Source: Apus apus (taxonomy: Eukaryota; Chordata; Aves; Apodiformes; Apodidae). From it: a stretch of DNA of 64,000 nucleotides. Location: NCBI RefSeq assembly GCF_020740795.1, contig NC_067282.1, forward strand, positions 151,576,858-151,640,857. The letters run 5' to 3'. The translations under genes and the position numbers were made by a program. Positions 25,279 through 37,866 of this stretch are shown here, one piece after another; position 1 is the first letter of the stretch, and every line of letters begins with the position of its first letter. The notes under the pieces were generated by a model that was not told the DNA's origin, searched no databases, and saw only the letters and a list, made by a program, of their open reading frames with translations.

Positions 25279-28200
25279 GTCACCTGAAATTTAGGAAAAT
25301 TGTCAGTCCCATGCTTTTCCTGTGTGCTGTGCTGCTGTTTGCATTGCAGTTCACTTGGCAGGGTAGACATGTTAGTTCCTTGGTTGCTCCCTTTCCCAAC
25401 AGCAAAACAGCTGCACTGCTCTGCTCTGCTCTTGACAATTAGTTTCCTTTGAGACTATTGAGTACAGTTGCAAAGGAGATGTCTCAGCTAGAAGACACTG
25501 TACAATGTTCAGCTCCAGTTCATCTCCAACACTAAGCCTGTTCACAGTTGCTCTGTCACCCCAAACCCTTGCACTTCATGACAGACCCTGTCATTTTCCC
25601 TCCTACTGAAGTTTTCAGTAAATTTTCTCTTCCTTTGAAAGGAATATGTGGCTCTTACTTTTGGAAACATAAGGGGAACAGAAGAGATTTAAACAGCTCC
25701 ATGACTGGAAGACTTAGGAGTCTAGCCCACTGTGCAACACCTCCCAGCCTGGAAGATGTGAAGGAACCTAGTTCTGGTTCTTCCTTGAGGGACCTGTCTG
25801 CACTTTTGTTTTTTTACAGGTCAACTTAGAATTTCTCTTTGTGCTGTATACACTGAGCTGATAAGGCTCCAGGCGGGTGAATTATTTGAGGAATATCTGG
25901 GACAGAGGCTTCTACACCAAACTGTAGCACTGCCCCATTCCAAGGGCACACTCTGCAGGTGTTCTCTGAAGGAAGCTGGAGGAGATAAGAGCCTGAAGAT
26001 AACTATTCCTGGACCTTTCCTCTTCCCCAGATGCATTTCCACAATGCATTGGGGATCTCTTTCTCTCACTCACTTGTTTCCTCTGGACACCAGCCCCTCT
26101 TGCTGCCCCCAAAATACTCTAAACCAGCTCTTTGTCTTACCACTATCTGTGGCCAAGTATGAACTCCTCAACACAGCGAAACCATCCATTCTGCAGTCAT
26201 GTAATCCAGTAAAACTTCACAGTTGCTTCAACCTATTCCTTGTACTTTATTTCACCTCTCAAGGACCATTCTTTAGTGTCTGAATATTTGATTTCTGTCT
26301 CTCTCCTTTACCCTTCATACAGGATGACATTCTTTTCTGCTTGAGTCTTTTCAGGCACTACTGATCTTGAAGCTCCCCAATTACAACCACTTTTCTTGTC
26401 TTGGTGACACCTTAAGAGACAACAGCAGCTGCCTATAAAGGGCCTCTGCCATCTGTTTCCTCTGCCACTTCTTTGAGACAGCTCTAGCTATATACAGAAA
26501 AATATTTATCACAGTTCATTCACTCCCTCACTCAAAAATGAGCAAGAGAAAAATGTCTTCTTTCATGATTCTGCTGCTGCCTTTCAAAAACCCATGACCC
26601 TCAGCCTAAGTAAAAGGGCAATGCTTGAATCTAAAGGAAGCAGCAGAAATTCTTGATGATTGATCCCTTGAAACCCTGTATTCTGAAGGCAATTCTGGGG
26701 GCCATCTACATTTGGAAGTGACTCTTCATGGTTCTCCAAAAGGCAAAAGTCAGAGCCAGGCCACATCATCTCAACCACCAAGCTTTTATATTGATCACAT
26801 CTGAAAGGAGATGCACACGTGCAAGTGCACACACACACATATGACCACCCTTAGTTGTCAATCCTTTTCCACCACCTCTCCCTAGAGGCTGAACAGGATG
26901 GGATCAAGGGGAGTAGTTCCTACTCAGGAGGACTATGGGCTAGAAATATAAAGAGAAGGGAAGAAATATCACCAGGGATGAGGGCTGAGGGAGAAAATAG
27001 TAGGCATGAGACATGACATGAGAAAAAGGGAAGAAAAGAAGAAACAGTGCATTCTCAAGGACACTGGTGGAAAGAATGAGAGAAATTGAAACCGTAAATT
27101 TAAAAAAGAAAATAATGAAGCTAGGAAAGAGAAGTATTAGGCAACATCTTCATGAGGAAATAAAATTTCAGGAACAGGTTCTTTGAAATTTACTGGTTAC
27201 AATGGACAGGTCACAGTAAGGTTGCAGGAATCAGCAAATAGGATTGGATGAAAAGTGGTTTGATTAAAAGTATTTGGGCTGTGATACTGAATGAACATGA
27301 CCATAAACCTGGGAAATATTCAGTGTTCAAGTGTGATCCATCACACTGCAGCTACACTGGTGGTATAAACAAGACCTGAAGAAAGAGGGAAGTTCGCTGA
27401 GCGATAGTAAATTTAAGAATGAAATGTAGTTATGAAGCAGTGGGAGGAGAAAAATAAAACAGGCTCTAAAAAAAAAAGTCATGTTCAGAAGGAGAATGAA
27501 AACTGAGAAATAGGAAGCGAAAAATCAGAAAGGGATAGAAAATCCAGGGGACGGAGGTGGATAGTGTTATTCTTTATTTGACAGAATGTAGACTTTATAA
27601 AACAAGCTAAATCAGAAATTTATAGTTGTTCTGCTTGTAGCAAAAACACACATCAGAAAAATTCCTACCCACGGATAGGAGGGCATTGCATTCTCAAGTT
27701 TTTGTATACCACCCTAATTTTCTGTTTTCCACATCTAACAGGTAAGAGTATATGCTCCAGGGGAATAGGAGATGTAGGATAAAGTCCATATGCTTCTCTG
27801 GGGAGTTATAGATTTGATAGGAACTAGTATAAAAACTTTAGCAGCCTGTGGCACAGAAACAGAACTGGATTTCACCTGTCCTGCAGGGCTTGTTATGAAA
27901 ACTCTTGATAATGTAGTTTGGAATTTTATGGGAGAGTTTTTCTGTAACACAAAGAGGATAAACGGGGCTGAGAGACAGAAAGCTGTCAGAAAATAAAAGC
28001 AATTCAGTGAAAGACAGAAATGCAGAAGGAAGGAAAAGAGAAGAGTGAGTGCCAGGGGGTTCACAGTCACCTCTGCCATTTGACATGCTCATCAGTCCAA
28101 GGTGAGGATTCTGTGAGAGGTTTCTTTGTCCCACACGGAAGGCATCCAGGTTGAATTTTTCTGATGAAAGTGAAGACGATGAAAATGGAAATAGTTAAAA

Positions 28201-30237
28201 AGGGATCGGCTGGTCTGGGTGAGCAGCTGGCATAAAGAAATGCAGAATCTCTTTAACTTTTGGGTCATTGCATCCACTCACACTGGAAGTGAATTTAGCC
28301 CCTGGTTTGTCGGGTATGGCGCTGGCACAGCGAGGACACAGAGTGACCTTGGGGGCAAGGCTGTTTAAAGCACACACAGCCTTTCCTCTGCCTAGTTCTC
28401 CCCTTGCCAACCCAGACAGTGTAACCAGGGTGGCTCCATCCAAGTCATTGAGGTTGCATTGGTGCAAATGAGGAGAGAATCAGGCCTTTGTCTCTTGTGC
28501 ATAGAAACACTACAGCATTGTACGTCATCAGGTGCTGGTTCAGTAATCATTTCCACAGATACAAGAGACAAGAGACAACCTCATTTCTAATTTAGTCGTG
28601 ATAGCATCAAAGAGACCCAAAGCCTATTGCTTCCTGGGAAGCAGGGACTTCAACAATAATAATTCTTCTCACATATATAGCACCTTCATTGCTAACTACT
28701 TACTTTATACCCTAGGGTGTGAAGAAAAAGGACTCCGCTTAATTCCATATGCTCTTAATTGCTCTGTATCCTAGATCCTTCCTAGCAAAATATGATAGAA
28801 ATACTTAAACTCACTGTTAATTTGTCAAATTAGGGCAGTCATTGACACCAGAAGAAACGCAGGGCCTAGTTTGCATCTTACATTGCAACTGCATAGCACA
28901 GCATCTAGAAACAAAAGAAATGCCAGACCAAGTAAATCTGAGCTCCATTTAATCCCTGACAAATGTTTCCGGGAAGCGGCAAAAACCACATGGCAGTCAA
29001 ACAGGGGATAGACTGCCCTTGTGAAATGTTATTCCAGTTTTTATGGCAACTGGCTTAATTGCTGAATTACGAAACACCCAAAATGCTGTTCACATCCATT
29101 AGGAGGATGCTTAATTTTTGTGAACTCTGTCATAAATGCCCACTTGCTTGCTAAATGTTGTTAAAACCTTGGCCACTGGAGCTCCAGTGGCAATGAGCTC
29201 CACAGCCCTAATACGCATCAAATGAGAAAGCTTGAACTGGGTCTCCGGTGACTCACATCAGGTCCTCTTGTCTGTGTGTTACAAAATGGGGAAATCAAGA
29301 GCTACTGATCCATCTTCTCTAGCCCATTCATTATTCAATACAATCCAGTTGCTTTCCCTCTCATTCACCTCCTTTTCCAGGCAAACACATCTAGTCTTGC
29401 AGGCTGCCTTCATATAGGCAGTCTTTCCTCCTCCTCCTTGTCCCTTTCCCCCTTTTATGAACCCTCTTCTGACTTTGCAACCCCCGCACCTTGGATGGCC
29501 TTTACTCCTGCACTCTCTGCAGTCACCCTGGCTCTACTCCTTACACCTGGGCACTTGCTGGTGGCGGGTTTTCCGTCTTCAGCCATGTTCTGCACTGGGC
29601 CACCACCAGCTGTAACCCTGTTTCTGGCATCCAAGGAGCTGCTGTGATCCATGTCCCTGCATGGTACTCAATCCCCCTTTTACCACCAGTCAACAGTACC
29701 CTCTGATCCGACTCTCTGAAGTTCATTCAGCTGATTATTGAGAGACCCCAGCCCCATTCACATCACCCCCTGAGGGTCTCCTAAGAATCTCAGAGAAAGT
29801 CATCCTCCTGTAAACAGCTTGAAAAGGACGACTGCTTGCTGAGATGTTTCTTCCTGACAACTGGAGATCCTTCACTATAGTGCACAACAACTGCCCCAGG
29901 CTTATGGCTTCAGAGACCCTTATTTTCCATTTGGATCCTGGCCTGATCCATGTCTGAGGGTTGCCAGGGAGGGTATTTAGGGCTGCTGTGAGCTCCTTCC
30001 AGCCCAGTTGCTGGCTGCATGCAGATGAGCCAGCTCATCAGCTGAGCTGCCAGTGAGCCCTCCAGCCACGGGAGGTTGGAGGCAGCAAAGTGGAGGGATG
30101 TTGGCTTGACCACAGGCAATGAGCAATGAGGGGAAGAGGAAGGAGGGGCTTGGGTCTGACCCCCCTCAGAGATAGCTGGGCTGCCCTGAGGGCAAGAGAA
30201 AACACCAACAGCAACCAGTGTCATACACTGCTTCAAG

Positions 30238-30672
30238 GAAGGGGGACACTGGACAGAGAAAGGAGGAGTGGGAGAGATGGAGAGAGGTTGGAAAAGAGTT
30301 GCTTAAAGAGTGGAGAGGCAGCATAGCTCCCAAAGGATGGAATACTTCATCTGGCGAGGAATGACTGTATGTGAGATAGAGGAATGCATGGGGAAAGAGC
30401 AGAGGACAGGGAGATGGCAGGAGCAAAGAGGACAGATGAGAGCAAGGACAAGATAACGTAACAGAGAAAAGAGCAAGGGGGATGGGCCCCAGAGAATACG
30501 GAGAGAATCAGGGAGAAGTAATGAAGGAGAAGCTGCTTTTGAGAGAAAGCACAGAAGAGACATGAAGATGAAAGAGAAAACTAAAGAGGAAAAACAGGGG
30601 AGGGAAAAGAGAGCAAATTAAAATGGAGATGGATAGAATGAGTCAAAGATGGAGGGCAAGGAAAAAGCTGGG
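30238..30672 (+). repeat. purine-rich tract (GGA/GAGA-rich)
   Basis: More than 400 bases with a strong A/G excess on the plus strand, mainly GAGA, GGAA and AAGG words without a fixed period. Frames opposite it give low-complexity proteins that are not credible genes. Confidence 0.7.
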
Positions 30673-33600
30673 GTCACACAGGCAAGGGAAAAATAACTTT
30701 TAGGTGTCTTCTATTTACAATGTGTTCTGTGTATGCCTGACCTGTTCTGCACCCTGTGTTTCTCCTGCCGGGGAGCTGTCACCCTGGGATGGAGCCTGCG
30801 GGGAAGGACAAGGAGCAAGAGGCCTGCTGCTAATCCATTCCTTTGGCAGCAGTGCCCTTCCCTCTCCGGGAGCCCCCCTGCAGGGGGGAAGGTTTCATGT
30901 CCGTGGAAGGCAGCAGAAGCAGCAGCACATCCCCTGAACAAGGAGGGCAATATGGAAGAGAGAAGCAGTGCAGAATGGAGCAGCGAGGGCTCCCTCTGGG
31001 ACAAACCGGGTATGCTTGATTGGGAATCTGCTTTTAAAACAGGGACAGGGGGCAGAGCCAACTGAGAGCCTGAAATGCTCCCTGCTGCCCACCCCCCTCC
31101 CCCCAGCAACCTCCTTGCTACTGCTTTTAAATTAAATAAATATGGAAATTCTCCTGGCAAACCTCAGCAGTTCTCCTCCCCCAAAACTCTAGCTTAGATT
31201 GTACTGAACAGCAGTGAGGTGAGATGGGGCTCAGAGGACTGCATGGGGAAAGGGATGGGTTAAAAGGGAAACATTGCATAGGAATAGCTCCTGCTCTCCC
31301 TGGCAAAGAGACATTTGTTCTATCTCTGTGAAATTTCTTTATACATTACTGCTGCCACACTGCATCTCCATGTCCCTCCCACTGCATTTAGCTCTCACTC
31401 TCTTCAGCAAGACAATTTCTGGTGCATTTCAGGACATTATTAACCCATTCCTCTTACTCTGTCAGTAGGAAGATTCATAATTTTAAAGCAATTTAAAAGT
31501 CAGTTCCAGCAACTCCCTGGTGAGGAGCAGCATTTCCTTGTCAAATCTTACAAAAGAACTGAGCTTGCAGGTCTCAGACCCTCAAATCCCTACCTTCTTG
31601 GTGACTTACAGTCAGGTACAGTCAAGTGTGAATTTAAGCTGAAGGGAGAACCAAACCCACCCAAGTGGGGTGGCTCCTGTGCAATTCTCCCTTGTCATCT
31701 GCCACCCCACTTTTAAAAATTCTTTATCCTCCTCTTCATCCAAGGCCTGTCCAGTTCTGTATCCTCCTTCTCCCCAGCAGATGCAATGCCAGCAGCAATC
31801 AGCCAGGTGCCGAACCATTGCCTCCTGCTGCATCTCAGGGCTGTGCTAGGCTGGTCCTGAACTGCGAAGACATGGAGACCATTATTTGATCTACTCCTGT
31901 TTCTACTGTGTGTACAGAAAAGCCCCTGGATTAGGACAGCAAGAGCCAGAAAAAAGGACCCCAAGTACATTTGTGGATCCTTGGAAGTAGGATGTCAGGC
32001 ATTTCCACAGCACAAAACCAGGGATGCTGACAGAAACGAAGGGTAAAAGAAAAGAAACTGGGAAAGCTAAGAGGGAAGATAAAGAAAAAGCACTCATATG
32101 ATAAGTGTGAAAGGAAAGCCATGGCTCAGGAGCAAACGGCAGTGGGAGAAGGCAGTGTGAGGAAGCAACGCAGCGCCAGAATTGTCTGGCAGAAGCTTGT
32201 CCACTGCCTGTGCCCTGCCTCACTTCGCTGTCAGCTCTTCATTTTTGCCAACACTGAAACTGCACTTAACTCTCATGTGCTGTTCAGATATAACAAGCTG
32301 GAAAGAGAACAGATCAGCTCATTAATTTTCCTTGGGAAGGGTCTCTAGGCAGGAATTACTTTCTGCACCAACATCCATTCAATTACTTGCCTTCACACCA
32401 GTCAGATCTACAGGGATGTCTAACCCCATGCACATCACTCATGCCTGCCTGCCCTGGACTCTTCTCTCCCTCCTTCTCAGTCTAAAAGCCTCCCAGACCT
32501 ATTCCTTTCCTAATAATAATGACAACATGACAAAACCAATAACCTGCAAATATAAAATACATTTCATTTGCTTGCTTCATAAGACACTGATAAGGCATCG
32601 TCGCTCAGTTTTTGAGATCCTGCAGGAGATCTACAGGAGCTAATGAAAGAATTAGACAAGGCATCACTCATAATAAAAAGTGGTTTTAAAGAATTCAGTG
32701 CCAAGAAGGAATTAGGCTGGAAGATCCGCAGCCATTTCAAAGTTGTAAGAGGTGCAGTATTAATGTGTGGCATGCGCTTGCAGATCTCAGTTGCTTGGTG
32801 TACGTGTGTGTTTGGTGCCTACGCAGCTAAAGGACTGAGAAAGACCCTTTTTCTTAAAGGACAAAGGTTTTTTAATTGCCTCAGGACACATTTGGGCAAC
32901 CCCAAAGTCTGGGAAAGGATTGCCTTGAGGAAGATTAGGAAAAAAATCAGAAGTGTGATCTGCAGTAATGTGAATTGACACCACTTTTCTCCTTTAGCCC
33001 CACAGTGGAACAGGGGCTTGCTCTAGGGATGTAAGAAAAGGGGGAAAGAGAAGAAACATCCCAAATGAAATTCCTCTTTAGAGAAATATAAAGATCTGAA
33101 AATACTGACTGGAAGTCAGCTGTAGGGAACAAGATGAAAGAAGGGAACCCAAAAACTGAAATCCTGGGGACCAAATTCTTCAAGAGGAACTTCCAAGTCT
33201 GACAGCAGTGTATCTGTGTTTACAACCCGAGACTCCATCCCCATATCCATTTTTGCTACTGCATATCTTGGCCAAGAAGAGAAAAGACAATTTAGCATAA
33301 TATTTTGAACACGAGGAGTCCACCATTTCTGACAGCCTACAGTGTTGACTAATGCCAGTGTACCCCACATCCCCCAAAATAAAGACAACCTCACCAGAGG
33401 CTTCCTGCCAGTAGCAGGAGGCAGTTTGAGCTCCTTCTTTGACTAGTTGCATGTTAAAAATCCTCATACTCTCCTCTTCACTGCCTCCCCTCACCCTATA
33501 GACCTGCCCTGCCACCCACTCCAGGCAGCAGAAGCGATGTGTGTCCCACACCCTTTCTCAGGTGCCTTTGCCATAGAATGGGCAAGGTGTGAGCAGAGTC

Positions 33601-34713
33601 CAAGGCTTTTGCCCTTTTTTACAGCCTCCTGGGACCAAAGCCCTTCCTTCCACAAATCTGCCCACTCTCTGCATCATGAGGAAAAGGAAGTTTTGCTGCA
33701 CCCTTCTCCCTCCCGTTTGCCAGCAGGCAGTTTTACCAGGGAGAACGAGTCAGCCGGGGACATCTTTCTGATTCCTTCTGCCGAGAAAGAAGATAACCCT
33801 CCCTGCAAGCAGATCAGACTTGACAGCAAGAGGCCTGCCATCTGAGGGCTGGTGGGGATATTTGGCTGTGCTGTCCTGGGAGTAAGAGAATGCCAGTCAC
33901 CAGCCCATGCAGGTTGTGGGGCAGCAGGAAGACAAGCAGGGGCATCCTGGCCATGGCAGTGCCAGGCCTGTGCCATGCTGGCCCCTCAGGCAAACCTGCA
34001 TCCAGGCCAGGCTCAGCATGTGGCCACAGGGCTGGTTTTGCCTCCTGATGAGACACTCTTGCTACCTGGTCCTTATTCAAGTTTTGGTGCAACCTGTGCC
34101 CTCAGGCTCAGGACTCAGAGCTCGTCTCAGCTCCTGCAAGGTGCATTGCACTCTCCTGCCCTGCTTACCGCTTGTGCCAAGTGTCCAGGGGCTGAGGGAA
34201 AAGGCCAGCCCAACCTTCACACAGCTGGGGCAAGCTAGAGCACCCTGCCAGCACTGTACGGCTTGTTCTCAGGATGCATTTCATACCCCTCATGCAGGGC
34301 TGCAGTTTGAGCCCGTTGGAGCGTATTGGCAGAGCGGGGTGGGGGACCGGGCTGGGGTCTGAGGGCACTTGGGAGCTTTTAATTGGAAGCATCCTGCCAC
34401 TTCCCTTTGCCTTGCAAGCCGTTTCTCCACAGTGCCTGTGGGGTCCTGTCAGATGTAAAGGAGAAGGAGCCCCGAGCTCCTCCGATCTGACAAACCTCAC
34501 CCGCCCCTTCCTCCTCCCCCTCAGACCTCGTCCCTCTGGGTACAGCTCTGTGGGCAGATAGACATGATCTGAATTCACTGCCTCTCCCGGCCGGGGTCCT
34601 CATACCTCCTGTCTCCACCCCAGCCTCCCTCCGCCCTCCAGCCTGGGGACACGGCTCAGGAAGGGAATTCTTCCCGCAGCCTCCCTCCCCTGCACGGCTT
34701 TGCATTTGGACTC

Positions 34714-34729
34714 TTTTTTTTTTTTTTTT
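34714..34729. repeat. T16 homopolymer
   Basis: Sixteen T bases at the edge of the AT-rich block of CACNG2 intron 1. Confidence 0.9.
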
Positions 34730-35200
34730 CTTCCCCTCTTCCCTCTCTCATTAATTTTTAATTAAGGAGATGTCTCCTTCCCCAGTTGTAATGAATAGCT
34801 GTGTGAAAGGCTTTTCATTTTTTATTAAGCTATATCTCTATATATTTATCTATTTGGAGAAGATGTGTGCGTGTGTGTGAGCGAGTGTGTTTAAAACATC
34901 CCCCATTAATTTACTGCTATTGATTTTCTGGCGTGGAGACAGCATATAGTATTCAGCATAGAGCTCCTCTGCAGGATATGTTAAAAGGCAGCAGTTTGGG
35001 TTGACAAAGGGCACTAAATGCAGTATGCGTCAAATAGACCATCGCTCAATGAAGTCACTTAGCTATTCAAAACATGTCCAGCCATCACTCAACCGTTTGC
35101 ACCAAGAACGGGGGGGAAATTCGCGCTTCTTCCCGGACACAACCATTTCCAAACAGCAGCTTTAGCTTGCTTTGGTGAGAGACATTAGGACATACATAGT
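34730..35200. promoter_or_regulatory. candidate intronic enhancer or conserved element (AT-rich)
   Basis: A low-CpG, AT-rich block with no repeat signature. It contains a homeodomain-type inverted sequence (TTAATT, TTT, AATTAA) at 34751-34765 and long unbiased complex sequence around 34900-35100. Its character and its position in the first intron near a neuronal promoter resemble developmental enhancers. Conservation cannot be measured here, so this is only a candidate. Confidence 0.25.
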
Positions 35201-36097
35201 TTATTCCCCCCTCCCCCCTGCCTTCCATCTCCCAGTGCCGATCTTAGAAAATCAGTTCTGCGGTACCCACTCCCTGTTCTTTCCCATTGGGGAGCTCCAG
35301 GCACACCCAGCTCTGGTGGACACTGACAGACACAGACGTTATCCCTGGATGTCCACAAACCCCTGGCAGCCCACCCTCCAGCTGGGAGCTGATTCATAAG
35401 CAGGGCTTTTACAATGGGCTGCAATGTGTGCTCGTGTGCTCTCGCCCTCTCCTTCTTGCTACGTGTGTAACAGAAACCACGCATTTACATCGGTCGCCCC
35501 TATCCCTCCGGCACAGGCTGAAGACCACCTCCCCAGCCCACACGCACGCCAATAGCAGTACTGAGCAACACACATTGAAAAGTGAATCACTGGCCCCTCT
35601 TCTCTTTCCCCCTCCCTTAGGAACGTCTGATTCCAGAAGTTGGCTGCGGTGGTGTCGCTTCTGCCATCAGACATGTCACTGAGTTACTGTTTAGTTTCAC
35701 CACGTCAGACTTAGGCTGATTTTTTCCATTCAGAGACTTGTTTATATTTAGCCTTTACCGTAAACCTTAAAGAAAAAAAAAAAAAATCACCCCAAACAAA
35801 ATCCCATCCCTTAACCACAAAAAAACGGGGGGAAGAATCCCAGCCCCAAACCAATCAGCCACCAACTAGACCCCTCTGCACCCAGCCCAGAGAGATGTGA
35901 TTGCTTACAGACATTACGAAATGCTCGGAACTCTACTTGAGATGACTAGAATCATTAGATTCACCATACGAGGGATTTTGGACATAACAAGGCTGCTTCC
36001 TTTTCTCTCTTTTTCCCTCCTAAAGTGAACTCGTAATTGCATCCAAAATGCTTTGCAGTCACCCACTCCCCACATTGTCCCTCACTCCCAGTCTTGT

Positions 36098-36122
36098 CTT
36101 TGCAAATAAGCCATTTGCAAAG
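36098..36122. promoter_or_regulatory. palindromic POU/octamer-like site
   Basis: Perfect ten-base inverted arms CTTTGCAAAT and ATTTGCAAAG separated by AAGCC. Each arm contains a TTTGCAAAT-type sequence related to the octamer bound by POU factors. It sits in CACNG2 intron 1 about 460 bases from exon 1. Binding is inferred. Confidence 0.4.
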
Positions 36123-36418
36123 AGAGCAATTATTTCACTTTGTGGTTACAGCCGGCGCACAGCAATAATACAGCATTTTGGCATTGCTTTCCCAGGCAAT
36201 ACAAACAAGCTGAAGGGAGGCAGAATGCACAGTTGCTTTTTGAAAGGTTCTCTCTGTGTTTTTGTAACACACACACACTATTATTTCAGTTGGAGGGGGA
36301 AAGTGAATTTTTGGGAAGGGTGTAGGAGAGGAAGGTAGGGAAGAGGAAGGGAAAAGGGAGTGGAGCAGAGAATGTTTTGCCTGTCTTCTTGCTTCTGTGC
36401 CCTGAGTAACTGAGCTCA

Positions 36419-37504
<1,086 letters not shown>

Positions 37505-37763
37505 TGCCGAGGTCTCGCCTCCCATGGCTTTTCCGCACAGCCGCGGCGCTCGCTCCCGGCGGAGGTGGGCGAGGAGAGAGGGGGGCTCCTGAAGGGGGCA
37601 GGAAGAGGAGGGCGGGGGTTGGGGGGGGGAACCGGGGAGGAGGAGGAGGAAGGGGGAGAGGCTGCGCCCCTCCCGGGCGGGGGGCTCGGAGCGGAGCCCG
37701 GCTGCGGCACCCCCTGCCCCGCGGCGGCCCCCGGCGTCTTCCCGGGGCCCGGTTACCGCATCG

Positions 37764-37781
37764 CGGCGGCGGCGGCGGCGG
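37764..37781. repeat. (CGG)6 trinucleotide repeat
   Basis: Six perfect CGG units within the CACNG2 CpG island, read as CCG on the gene's sense strand. It may lie in the 5' UTR or the promoter. Confidence 0.9.
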
Positions 37782-37788
37782 GTGCGGC

Positions 37789-37807
37789 GGTGCTGAAGGA
37801 CAGCTCC
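37789..37807. promoter_or_regulatory. RE1/NRSE-like element with flipped half-sites, copy 1
   Basis: GGTGCTGAA (37789-37797), the reverse complement of the RE1 left half-site TTCAGCACC, is directly followed by GGACAGCTCC (37798-37807), close to the right half-site GGACAGCGCC. The halves are back to back rather than in the canonical same-direction order. REST (NRSF) represses neuronal genes through RE1 sites, and CACNG2 is neuron-specific; use here is inferred. Confidence 0.45.
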
Positions 37808-37847
37808 CCGGGCGGCGGGGCGGGAGCGGCGCCCGGCGGCCCGCGCT

Positions 37848-37866
37848 GGTGCTGAAGGACAGCTCC
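37848..37866. promoter_or_regulatory. RE1/NRSE-like element with flipped half-sites, copy 2
   Basis: An exact second copy of the 19-base element, 59 bases from copy 1: GGTGCTGAA at 37848-37856 and GGACAGCTCC at 37857-37866. The shared core extends by two further C bases, so the pair is a short direct repeat inside the CpG island. Confidence 0.45.

Larger units (their letters stand above)
18769..34729. other. CACNG2 intron 1 stretch without recognised genes
   Basis: Unique-looking noncoding sequence with simple repeats and two degenerate tandem arrays. No exon candidate had both splice sites and a recognisable product. Confidence 0.6.
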
